The notes beneath the pieces were generated by a model, which saw only the letters and a list, made by a program, of their open reading frames with translations, had not been told where the DNA came from and did no database searches. Position numbers and translations under genes: made by a program. A stretch of DNA of 8,315 nt from Chryseobacterium gleum (GTDB lineage: Bacteria; Bacteroidota; Bacteroidia; Flavobacteriales_D; Sanyastnellaceae): contig CAMCUG010000054.1 of the NCBI GenBank assembly GCA_945878835.1, positions 1 through 8,315 on the forward strand. Direction: 5' to 3'. Positions 1 through 7,117 of this stretch are shown here, in pieces. Every line of letters starts with the position of its first letter. Position 1 is the stretch's first letter.

Positions 1-530
1 GCGTAATCTGTTGCACAGTCTGTTCCGCCAGCAGCGATACAATCGAAATATGCACGATGCTTTTGCGCATCTTGACGCAATGAAACAAAGAAGCGGTCGT
101 ATTGCTCACAAGTAGACTCAGTCACAGAGGCCGTTCCGTCATTTGTAAGCGGACCTGGCCAGTAGTCGTTTCCTGATCCACGGAACGTTACCGCCGCTAG
201 TTTCAATTGTTGGTCAGGTGAGATACCTCCCATCCACAATGCTCCTGCATAAATGGAAGAAACTCCGCCACCTTTAGGAACTTCATAGGCTGCGCGACTC
301 AGTGAGCGGTTTTGCCACATAGAACCTCCGGTTTCTATTAACGCCTTAACGTTATTCCAAGCGAGGTCTCTTAAGCCTGTTGCAGGCGCACACAAAGCGG
401 CACGCGAGTCCGTAACGATTTCGTTATTCTGAACCATTCCAGAATTTTCTAGAATAGACTTGTATGCGAAAGCTTGGTTCGCAAATCCAAGTGCCAAAGC
501 AACTAGACTTATGTATATTTTCTTTCTCAT
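1..530 (-). CDS. Secreted protein of a Bacteroidota surface family, N-terminal part (3' end outside window)
   Basis: Seen: 176 complete codons with no stop before the left edge. Residues 1-22 form a clean signal peptide: MRKK, a hydrophobic core, then a cleavage site after AFA. The mature part carries NVKALIETGGSMW, YEVPKGGG, YAGALWMGG and GNDYWPGPLT, followed by at least three cysteines. From memory, this string of motifs begins large secreted Bacteroidota proteins that often end in a type IX secretion sorting domain; that end is not in the window, so the sorting domain cannot be confirmed. Function is unknown; a cell-surface or extracellular role is inferred. The gene starts 30 bp after the stop of the TonB-dependent receptor with no promoter between, so the two are probably co-transcribed. 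An in-frame ATG at 548 would add six residues (MNYSKS); I prefer 530 because it gives the more typical signal peptide, but neither start has a convincing ribosome binding site. Confidence 0.8.
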   Translation of the reverse strand, partial: MRKKIYISLVALALGFANQAFAYKSILENSGMVQNNEIVTDSRAALCAPATGLRDLAWNNVKALIETGGSMWQNRSLSRAAYEVPKGGGVSSIYAGALWMGGISPDQQLKLAAVTFRGSGNDYWPGPLTNDGTASVTESTCEQYDRFFVSLRQDAQKHRAYFDCIAAGGTDCATDY

Positions 531-560
531 GCTTTTTGAATAATTCATTTTCTCAAAAAA

Positions 561-3500
561 TTAAAAATCAAATCTTACCCCTAAACGAATCTGACGTGGA
601 GATCCTAAGTTGTAAGGATTGTTCACGAACATACTGTAGTAATTACGGAATGACGTAGGAGAGTTTTGCGTGTTAATCACGTTTTGGTATTGCGCCGCGG
701 CCAAATATCCATCGTCATCAGGTGTGCCAGTGAATCTGTATACACTTGTCACGTTTTGAGTGTTCAACAAGTTGGTCACCCAGAAATAAACGTTTAAGTT
801 AGCAGCCTTCTTTTTATCACCTTCCCCACCAAACGCTAAGCTAAAGTTTTTATCGAAATTCATATCAACCGTAAATTGCCAAGGTAGGCGAGCACTGTTT
901 ATACCACCCGCAGTTGTTGGACTTAGTTCACCTGTGATAGGAGTAGGGAATACTTGAGCAGTATATGGCACACCAGAACCTAAGTTAGCAATTAAGTTCG
1001 CCCCTGTGTTTGCGAAGATTTGTTTTCCAAACCATACAGGGCCGTTGTATTCTTTTCCTTCTCCGTAACGGTAATCGATTGTTGTTACGATACGGTGACG
1101 TTGATCGTAGTTGAACGGAGATACAGTTCGTAAGTTTGGAAGACCTGCGTTAATCAAAGCCAATTGAGTTTGTGTAGTTGATCCTGTACCGTCAGCGAAC
1201 TGAAGGGTATAAGATGTTTTCATCCAAAGGTTTCCGGTTCTTCTTAGGTCGTATGTAAGTGTTAATCCTTTTACAGTGCCAAAGTCTAAGTTTCCGAATG
1301 CACTGTAGGTGCTTGGATATGCACCGTTGAATCTGCGTACTTGAATCATGTCGCGCAACTCACGATAGAAAGCTTCAACTTTGATAGAAGATGTTTTAGA
1401 AAGTACTTGTTGGAATCCAAGCGCATAGTCAACTGTTTTTTCAGGACGAAGGTTTGGATTGTTCAACAATACGTTTCTGTTTTCCATAAACAGGTAATCA
1501 ACCGGATTAAAACGGTTGCTTGATGTTGGACGTTGCGTTAAAATGTCGTAGTGAGCGAAGAACAAAGCCTCTTCAGAGATAGGGAATGAGAATGCAACAC
1601 GAGGCATGAAATTCACTGCAGGTGTATATTCTTTGAATGCTTTGCTAGTTAAGGCAGCATCAGGATCAACGCTTAAGTATGGGTTGATTTTTCCACCAGC
1701 AGCAATGCTCGTGAATGGATCGGTAACAAGCGTACCTTGCGCATTGTACCAATTGTCTCCGTCGCGGTAACCTTGGATAGCAGTTGGATTGCGAATATCA
1801 TCAACATATACAACGAAGTCATCTCCGATGTTCGCAGGACGAGAAGCTCCAAAGCCTTCGAAATCTACCTCACCAGCAGTGTACGCCTCGCTTATCACGT
1901 ACGGATCGATCGGTACATATTGGTTCGCATCATAGCGGTCAATACGAAGACCTACGTTGAAAATCAAATCATCGAAGGCAAATTTGTCCATGATGTAACC
2001 TGAGATGTATACAGGCTCGAAGGCGCCTATAGCACGGGTGTAATATGACTCATTACCTAGAATGTAACGCTCAGAGAAGAAATCGTCTAGTGAAGGCTTT
2101 CTATTTAACATGTTACCTCTATGGTCATAACCATAATAGGTCACAACATTATTTCCAGAGTTTAACAGGTCGCTTGCTCCAAACATGTCCACTGAAAGAA
2201 AGTCAGGGCTAAGGCCGTCGGTGTTTATGAAATCAGTTCCGTTTGGATCAAGACCTAAAGAAGTTCTTAAATTATAGTCAAATTCGAATTGACCTGTACC
2301 AACAAGGTTGCTGTAATCAATGTAAGTGTATGTTCCGTTGTTGAAATAATTCGGATCGTCCGTATTCAATTCTTGGTTGTGGTAGTTGGCATATTGACGG
2401 GCCAAAGTCCAGAGTCCAATTGGAGCAATTGCATATCCAGCATCTTTACGTTGCTCGAATTCGAATCCAACTTCAATGGCGTGGTCCCCAATGTCTGCAG
2501 ATCCAGAACCTGAAATACGGAATTGATTGTTATTTGAAACGCTGTAGTTATTTGATTTAGCACCAACGTGCGACCACAATCCATAGGTGTCAGCAGGCTG
2601 CTGTCCATTCACTAAACCATTTGCACCTTGAATGTTTGTAATAGAAGCATACGGAGAATTTCCGATTTGCTCGGTTTCAGAAGTGAAATCGTTGATGGTA
2701 GGATCAAAGAATTGTGAATCTGTAATAATTCCATCTGTTCCGTTCAACACTTCAGTCACAAAAGGATTGGTGTTGAATAAAGTAAAGAATTGATTTGTAA
2801 TTGACGCCAGGTCAGAATTGTATTCAGAAGGGGTGAAATTTACATTCACGTCCTGCCATCCGTTTTGCTCAAAGAAATTACCAGAACTGTTCAGCGTGTA
2901 CGAAGGCTTGCGATAGATATCGAACGTTCCAACGTGACCATATCTGAATAAGTTGTCGCCATGAGCCGCGTCTTGAGATCGGTTGAACGAATGCGAGTAA
3001 TCGGCTTGAATTCTATAGAATACGTTTTTAAGGTTAGAGCTACCTGACTCGTCTTCAGCGTTTTTGAATCGTTGTGCGAATTTCGCGTAAGCTCTCCAGT
3101 CAACACCTGTGTTTTGTTGGTTATTCTGCCAGTTAGAAAGCATATTACCATAGTCAAAACCATTACCACGGCTTAACGCTGCAGTACCTCCAAAGGTAAA
3201 AGTTGAAGTTTCAGAAGCATTCAAATCAATTTTAGCAACAACGTTAGCTTGTCTGTTGCGAACATTCATGCGGGTATTGATTTTTTCAAAATCATTTGCT
3301 GTAAGGAAGTCGGCATTGTATAGCGCTCCGTTAACGGTACCATCGGCCTGAACGTTCTGACGCAATGGGTTAGCAAGGATTGCTTGGCGAGCGTCTTCTT
3401 TCATGCGGTATACACCACCGAAGGTTGGACCACCGTCTAAAATATCTGTGTAGTTTGCTGAAATGAAGAATCCTAAGATTGGTCTTCCTTTCGTACCATC

Positions 3501-4322
3501 AGCTTTTGTTCTGAATAAAATTGGTCCAGATAAAGAACCTTCTAACAAGTTGTAACCGTATGTGTCTAATCCTTTTGCTTGATCTCCGATTTTAAATCCG
3601 GAAGTAATGGCTTCTAGTCCACCTGTGTATTTAGAAGATGCAGAGCGAAGGGAGATGTTAATTACACCACCCGTTGCATCTCCGATGTTTGCTGGAATAC
3701 CTCCGGTAATAACCGAAACTTCTTCAATCGCAGACTTCGGAAGTGAAGTAGACCCACGAACTTTCATTCCATCTATATATACCCAAGTAGAACCTGTGCG
3801 TGCTCCACGAATAGAAATTCCTCCACCTGTTCCTGCAGAACTTACCCCGGCAACAGTTTGTGCCAAGCCAAGTGCATCACGACTTGGCATTTTTTCTAAT
3901 TCTTCGCGAGTTACAGTTCCTCCGGAAGCTCCACCATCTTTATCGATAAGTGGAACACGGTATTCCTTAATCTCCACGGTATTCATTTCAACGCCAGGGC
4001 TCAATTCGGCATTCGCGAATTGAATCTTTCCAGCTGAAATCGGAATTCCCGTTTGGCTTTGTGTCTGGTAACCAACAAAATTGAATTGAACCTCATAGGT
4101 TCCTGGATCAATTGGCTTGATGGTGTATTGTCCATCCGGATCTGTTTGTCCGCCTGTAATCAGGTTTCCATTCAAAAACAGAACGACATTAACGAAAGGA
4201 AGAGGCTTCTTGGTCTCTTTGTCAATGACTTTTCCTTTCAAAGTTCCACCATTTCCTTGTGCAAGAGCACTAGATATTGAAAGGGCAATTAAACTCAAAA
4301 TCAAGTAAAATTTTCTCTGCAT
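561..4322 (-). CDS. TonB-dependent outer-membrane receptor with carboxypeptidase-regulatory-like N-terminal domain
   Basis: A 1253-residue outer-membrane protein expected to import a ligand using TonB/ExbBD energy. Seen: signal peptide at residues 1-21 (cleavage in ALA-QG); a CarboxypepD_reg-like beta-sandwich at about 27-112 (GTLKGKVIDKETKKPLPFVN, TDPDGQYTI, GTYEVQFNFVGY); a plug domain at about 133-227 with IRGARTGSTWVYIDG and the ending GDATGGVINISLRS; then a long barrel ending in IRLGVRFDF, a C-terminal aromatic signature typical of BAM-inserted barrels. It is longer than classical siderophore receptors, but large size is common in Bacteroidota. It is not a clear SusC: the usual SusC plug signature is absent and no SusD-like gene lies beside it. 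The substrate cannot be read from the sequence. The next gene downstream is a secreted protein in the same orientation, which suggests a functional pair. A likely promoter lies 41 bp upstream of the start codon. Confidence 0.93.
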   Translation of the reverse strand: MQRKFYLILSLIALSISSALAQGNGGTLKGKVIDKETKKPLPFVNVVLFLNGNLITGGQTDPDGQYTIKPIDPGTYEVQFNFVGYQTQSQTGIPISAGKIQFANAELSPGVEMNTVEIKEYRVPLIDKDGGASGGTVTREELEKMPSRDALGLAQTVAGVSSAGTGGGISIRGARTGSTWVYIDGMKVRGSTSLPKSAIEEVSVITGGIPANIGDATGGVINISLRSASSKYTGGLEAITSGFKIGDQAKGLDTYGYNLLEGSLSGPILFRTKADGTKGRPILGFFISANYTDILDGGPTFGGVYRMKEDARQAILANPLRQNVQADGTVNGALYNADFLTANDFEKINTRMNVRNRQANVVAKIDLNASETSTFTFGGTAALSRGNGFDYGNMLSNWQNNQQNTGVDWRAYAKFAQRFKNAEDESGSSNLKNVFYRIQADYSHSFNRSQDAAHGDNLFRYGHVGTFDIYRKPSYTLNSSGNFFEQNGWQDVNVNFTPSEYNSDLASITNQFFTLFNTNPFVTEVLNGTDGIITDSQFFDPTINDFTSETEQIGNSPYASITNIQGANGLVNGQQPADTYGLWSHVGAKSNNYSVSNNNQFRISGSGSADIGDHAIEVGFEFEQRKDAGYAIAPIGLWTLARQYANYHNQELNTDDPNYFNNGTYTYIDYSNLVGTGQFEFDYNLRTSLGLDPNGTDFINTDGLSPDFLSVDMFGASDLLNSGNNVVTYYGYDHRGNMLNRKPSLDDFFSERYILGNESYYTRAIGAFEPVYISGYIMDKFAFDDLIFNVGLRIDRYDANQYVPIDPYVISEAYTAGEVDFEGFGASRPANIGDDFVVYVDDIRNPTAIQGYRDGDNWYNAQGTLVTDPFTSIAAGGKINPYLSVDPDAALTSKAFKEYTPAVNFMPRVAFSFPISEEALFFAHYDILTQRPTSSNRFNPVDYLFMENRNVLLNNPNLRPEKTVDYALGFQQVLSKTSSIKVEAFYRELRDMIQVRRFNGAYPSTYSAFGNLDFGTVKGLTLTYDLRRTGNLWMKTSYTLQFADGTGSTTQTQLALINAGLPNLRTVSPFNYDQRHRIVTTIDYRYGEGKEYNGPVWFGKQIFANTGANLIANLGSGVPYTAQVFPTPITGELSPTTAGGINSARLPWQFTVDMNFDKNFSLAFGGEGDKKKAANLNVYFWVTNLLNTQNVTSVYRFTGTPDDDGYLAAAQYQNVINTQNSPTSFRNYYSMFVNNPYNLGSPRQIRLGVRFDF

Positions 4323-4362
4323 AAAAACCAGGTTAAGGAATTATTTAACTATACAACGGGAG

Positions 4363-4395
4363 CTAAAATAAGGCAAGCTTGGGTTAATTCCCAAA
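4363..4395 (-). promoter_or_regulatory. Probable promoter of the TonB-dependent receptor operon
   Basis: On the minus strand a TTTG (-33 type, 4392-4395) is followed after 21 bases by TATTTTAG (4363-4370), which matches 7 of 8 positions of the Bacteroidota -7 consensus TAnnTTTG. It would give a leader of about 35 nt. An A-tract-rich stretch (4416-4431 on this strand) sits directly upstream and could act as an UP-like element. A 5-bp inverted repeat, TTGGG/CCCAA (4379-4383 and 4390-4394), overlaps the -33 box; it could be an operator or chance. Motif-based call only. Confidence 0.45.
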
Positions 4396-4562
4396 GTTCG
4401 TTAAATCAATATTCGTATTTTTTTATTTTGTTCTGATTATCAGGTGAATAGGTGGTTTAAGCCTAAGTCCTGTGTAAAGCTAAATGATTGTTTCGGGAAT
4501 TTAGTTTTTTTTAATTTTTTTCGAAGTCGAAATGAAAAGGTTTTTTACTTTTCTAAGGCTGC
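4396..4562. other. AT-rich intergenic stretch, no gene seen
   Basis: This is the upstream part of the gap between the 91-aa gene and the receptor promoter. It holds two long T runs (4505-4512 and 4515-4521 on the plus strand) and a 5-bp hairpin, TTTCG-AAGT-CGAAA (4519-4532). In the minus-strand direction the hairpin is followed by A residues, not U, so it is not a standard intrinsic terminator for the upstream gene pair. Read-through of that pair into the receptor gene therefore cannot be excluded. Confidence 0.5.
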
Positions 4563-4838
4563 CTATTGTCTGCGAATCCACATGCGCTTGTACCAAGGCA
4601 TGTTGCCGTGCCTGCGAGAGCGTATTGATTTTTTCATGTGGCGCTTCATTTGTCTCTTCCCCTTTTTTCCTTGCGCATCTTGGTGTTTTTCTACGCTTTT
4701 TAAGTACTCACTTTCAATTTTGTCGTGCTGTTCTTTGAGCTTCGCTCCTGAATTTTCAGGAGTAATCACATCGTTTTCGGGCTGGCCCCAAGCCGCAATG
4801 CCTATGAAGAAGAAAAGAGAAAATAGAATAGTCTTCAT
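4563..4838 (-). CDS. Small exported protein with a strongly polybasic C-terminus, unknown function
   Basis: A 91-residue protein I do not recognise as a named family. Seen: a signal peptide at residues 1-19 (MKT, a phenylalanine-rich core, AAWGQ); a charged, probably helical segment at about 28-55; then residues 58-91, which contain 15 Lys/Arg and 2 His with no acidic residue and end in PWYKRMWIRRQ. The start codon overlaps the stop of the upstream gene in an ATGA arrangement (4835-4838), which indicates translational coupling with the 299-aa exported protein and supports the reading frame. The product should be periplasmic or outside the cell. The basic tail could bind lipopolysaccharide, another polyanion or an acidic partner; this is inference. 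A longer plus-strand frame over the same bases lacks such support. Confidence is good that it is a gene and low for any role. Confidence 0.8.
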   Translation of the reverse strand: MKTILFSLFFFIGIAAWGQPENDVITPENSGAKLKEQHDKIESEYLKSVEKHQDAQGKKGKRQMKRHMKKSIRSRRHGNMPWYKRMWIRRQ

Positions 4839-5734
4839 TTTCTGAATTCGTATGAGTATTTCGTAATCAAAATGTCTTTCGAGCCCATATCCTGATCCAA
4901 TGTAGCCTCAATGAATGATGTTGGCGTATACAAAATTTCAATTTCGCGTTGCAAAATACTATTGGTGTAGTAGGAAACCTTGGTCAAATTACCAATTCGA
5001 TCATAATGAAACGTCTCGCGCTTGGTCTCTTTGTTCGAAGAACTTTCAATGGTAGCTATTTCTTCAATCCAGCCATTGTCGTTGTAGGAGTATTGTTTCC
5101 CGAAACTTTTACCGCTTAACGTCAACTCTTTTTCTTCCCGAGTAACAAATCCAGCCGAATCACGATAAACGAGATCTACTGAATAAGGAAGGCCGTAATT
5201 GTTGAAGCTTTCTTTTCGAAGTATCAAGGCAGATGGTTCGGTGTACTTAAAAGATTCCGAATTTACAGTAACCGTAAGTCCGGGGATTAGTTTTAGTTTT
5301 TCAATACTCTTGTTCTCAGAAACGGAATTGTCAATTCGCTCCACTCGCCCTTTTTGATCGTAGAAAAATGCTGTTGTAGCGTATCCGTTCCTACCCAATT
5401 CATTTCTGTTCTGAACCAATCCCAACTCATTGCGATCAAATACGATGTGCGTGCTGTCAACAATACTCAACACACTGGTAACGGCGTCTATTTTCGAGAG
5501 CTGACCTGTTTCGTTGAAATGGTAGACAGTAATATCTGGACGGTTCTCTATGGATTTGCCTGTGCGCTTCATTTGGCATACCCCGGTAATGGTTGAAATT
5601 TTGTTTTGCCAAAGGAATTCCTGACTGAAAAACATTTCTTGTTGAAATGCTTTTCCTTCGCGATTGTCTATAATCTGCGCATTTGCAAATTGAACAATCG
5701 AAACGAAAAGTAGAATGACGATGTTTCTAATCAT
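4835..5734 (-). CDS. Exported protein with YD-repeat-like motifs, unknown function
   Basis: A 299-residue protein with a signal peptide at residues 1-19 (MIRN, hydrophobic core, FANA-Q). The mature chain contains several degenerate units of the form aromatic-x-aromatic-(D/N)-x-x-G-x-(hydrophobic)-x-x-(I/V): YHFNETGQLSKID (71-83), FFYDQKGRVERID (123-135), YRDSAGFVTREEK (190-202), YSYNDNGWIEEI (215-226) and FHYDRIGNLTKVSYY (242-256). These resemble single YD/RHS repeats, which form stacked beta strands, but there is no RHS core or toxin domain and the protein is far shorter than RHS proteins. No membrane anchor or lipobox is visible beyond the signal peptide, so it is probably periplasmic or secreted. 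It is the first gene of a coupled pair with the 91-aa basic protein. The start is fixed by the signal peptide; a perfect -7 element lies only 4 bp upstream, so the mRNA may be nearly leaderless. Confidence 0.85.
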   Translation of the reverse strand: MIRNIVILLFVSIVQFANAQIIDNREGKAFQQEMFFSQEFLWQNKISTITGVCQMKRTGKSIENRPDITVYHFNETGQLSKIDAVTSVLSIVDSTHIVFDRNELGLVQNRNELGRNGYATTAFFYDQKGRVERIDNSVSENKSIEKLKLIPGLTVTVNSESFKYTEPSALILRKESFNNYGLPYSVDLVYRDSAGFVTREEKELTLSGKSFGKQYSYNDNGWIEEIATIESSSNKETKRETFHYDRIGNLTKVSYYTNSILQREIEILYTPTSFIEATLDQDMGSKDILITKYSYEFRK

Positions 5735-5738
5735 AGTG

Positions 5739-5746
5739 CAAACATA
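5739..5746 (-). promoter_or_regulatory. Possible -7 promoter element for the exported gene pair
   Basis: On the minus strand TATGTTTG matches TAnnTTTG at every position. No TTG/TTTG is seen 17-21 bases upstream, so the -33 half is weak or absent. The element ends 4 bp before the ATG at 5734, which would place the transcription start at or just before the start codon. It is the only full match on this strand in the divergent region. Confidence 0.4.
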
Positions 5747-5801
5747 AAACCGAAGTGAATAAGTTCATGCATTGGTGGAAAAGCTTTGCAGTTCTTATGT
5801 A

Positions 5802-5831
5802 TTTGTTTTCGTTCGAACACACTTACTTTTG
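5802..5831 (+). promoter_or_regulatory. Probable glyA promoter
   Basis: TTTG (5802-5805), an 18-base spacer, then TACTTTTG (5824-5831), a full match to TAnnTTTG. Transcription would begin near 5836-5838 and give a leader of roughly 11-13 nt before the ATG at 5849. The spacer contains the 8-bp palindrome GTTCGAAC (5811-5818). The leader is too short for a riboswitch. Confidence 0.6.
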
Positions 5832-5848
5832 GTCCATACAATAGCACA

Positions 5849-7117
5849 ATGAAAGATCAAATTATTTTCGATTTAATCGAACGCGAAAGAGTTCGTCAAA
5901 CCAACGGAATAGAACTTATTGCCTCTGAAAATTACGCAAGTGATGAAGTAATGCAGGCCATGGGGTCTGTTCTTACAAATAAATATGCAGAAGGCCTTCC
6001 GAAAAAGAGATATTACGGCGGTTGCGAGGTGGTTGACGAAGTGGAACAGATTGCAATTGATCGTTTGAAAAAATTGTTTGGAGCCTCTTGGGCGAATGTT
6101 CAACCGCACAGTGGTGCCAATGCGAACAGCGCTGTTATGCTCGCCATATTAAATCCAGGAGATGTCATTTTAGGTTTAGACCTTTCACAAGGCGGACACC
6201 TTACGCACGGTTCTCCCGTAAACTATTCCGGTAAACTTTACAGTCCGTTTTTTTATGGGGTTGAAAAAGAAACGGGACGTGTTGACATGAACAAGGTTCG
6301 TGAGAAGGCTTTGGAATGTAAACCGAAGTTGTTGATTTGCGGAGCGAGCGCTTACAGCCGAGATTGGGATTACGCGGCTTTTCGTGCTATTGCCGATGAA
6401 GTTGGAGCCATTCTGTTGGCAGATATATCTCACCCAGCGGGATTAATTGCAGCGGGTTTGTTGAATCACCCTTTTCCTCATTGTCATATTGTTACTTCAA
6501 CCACACATAAAACATTACGCGGACCAAGAGGCGGAGTTATTATGGTTGGAAACGATGTTCCAAATCCTTTGGGAGCGAAAACCATGAAAGGTGAAATTCG
6601 TTCGCTTTCTTCTGTTCTTGATAGCGGTGTTTTTCCTGGTATGCAAGGCGGTCCGCTTGAACATGTGATTGCTGCAAAGGCAGTGGCTTTTAATGAGGCT
6701 CTAACCGAAAATTTCAAAATGTATGGAAAGCAAGTGATTGAAAATGCGAATGCATTGGCCAATCATTTAACGGCAAAGGGATATGAAATAGTTTCAGGTG
6801 GTACAGATAACCATTGCTTCCTAATAGACCTGAGAAATAAAAATATTTCTGGAAAAGAGGCTGAACTTGCTCTAGTAAGTGCTGAAATTACAGTGAATAA
6901 AAACATGGTTCCTTTCGATGATAAGTCTCCTTTTGTTACCAGTGGAATACGCATCGGAACACCCGCAATTACAACTCGTGGACTGAAAGTGAGCGATATG
7001 GAATTTGTTGCTAATGCAATAGACCGAGTAATTTCAAATGCGTCGAACGAAGATGTTATTCGCACTGTGAAAGCGGAAGTACATGAACAGATGTCAGCGC
7101 GTCCACTCTTCGCGTAA
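5849..7117 (+). CDS. glyA: Serine hydroxymethyltransferase
   Basis: A cytoplasmic PLP enzyme of 422 residues that interconverts serine and glycine with tetrahydrofolate and 5,10-methylene-tetrahydrofolate, the main one-carbon source of the cell. Seen: IELIASENY (21-29), TNKYAEG (43-49), KRYYGGCE (53-60, with the catalytic-region Glu60), VQPHSGANAN (84-93), GGHLTHGSPVN (115-125), ADISHPAGLIAAG (191-203, Asp192 contacting the PLP ring nitrogen by homology), STTHKTLRGPRGG (217-229, PLP lysine Lys221), VSGGTDNH (315-322) and SGIRIGTPA (365-373, substrate-carboxylate Arg368). Between GPRGG and VFPG there are about 13 more residues than in E. coli GlyA, as in other Bacteroidota enzymes. All key residues are present and the length is normal. 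The frame is open to an ATG at 5786, but conservation begins at MKDQ and the promoter lies inside that extension, so 5849 is the start. The 3' end overlaps the convergent OstA-like gene by 24 bp. Confidence 0.97.
   Translation: MKDQIIFDLIERERVRQTNGIELIASENYASDEVMQAMGSVLTNKYAEGLPKKRYYGGCEVVDEVEQIAIDRLKKLFGASWANVQPHSGANANSAVMLAILNPGDVILGLDLSQGGHLTHGSPVNYSGKLYSPFFYGVEKETGRVDMNKVREKALECKPKLLICGASAYSRDWDYAAFRAIADEVGAILLADISHPAGLIAAGLLNHPFPHCHIVTSTTHKTLRGPRGGVIMVGNDVPNPLGAKTMKGEIRSLSSVLDSGVFPGMQGGPLEHVIAAKAVAFNEALTENFKMYGKQVIENANALANHLTAKGYEIVSGGTDNHCFLIDLRNKNISGKEAELALVSAEITVNKNMVPFDDKSPFVTSGIRIGTPAITTRGLKVSDMEFVANAIDRVISNASNEDVIRTVKAEVHEQMSARPLFA

Noticed and set aside
3607..4023. Plus-strand frame of 138 codons opposite the receptor plug domain
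   Set aside because: It lies entirely antisense to a well-conserved plug domain and shows no recognisable motif.
561..4322. SusC/SusD-type polysaccharide uptake locus
   Set aside because: The plug region lacks the usual SusC signature, no SusD-like lipoprotein follows, and no glycan-degrading enzyme is in view.
4519..4532. Hairpin TTTCG-AAGT-CGAAA as a terminator of the small exported gene pair
   Set aside because: The stem is only 5 bp, and in the direction of transcription it is followed by A residues instead of a U tract.
4444..4845. Plus-strand frame of 133 codons opposite the 91-aa gene
   Set aside because: It is rich in Cys and Phe with no domain or signal, and it is antisense to a frame with a signal peptide and an ATGA overlap. 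It is best explained as a shadow.
4835..5734. RHS/YD-repeat polymorphic toxin with the small gene as immunity protein
   Set aside because: There is no RHS core signature, no C-terminal toxin domain and no cleavage motif. The small gene encodes an exported, extremely basic protein, unlike typical immunity proteins.
5735..5848. Riboswitch (glycine or tetrahydrofolate type) ahead of glyA
   Set aside because: The predicted leader is only about 11-13 nt and the whole divergent gap is 114 bp, with no multi-helix structure visible.
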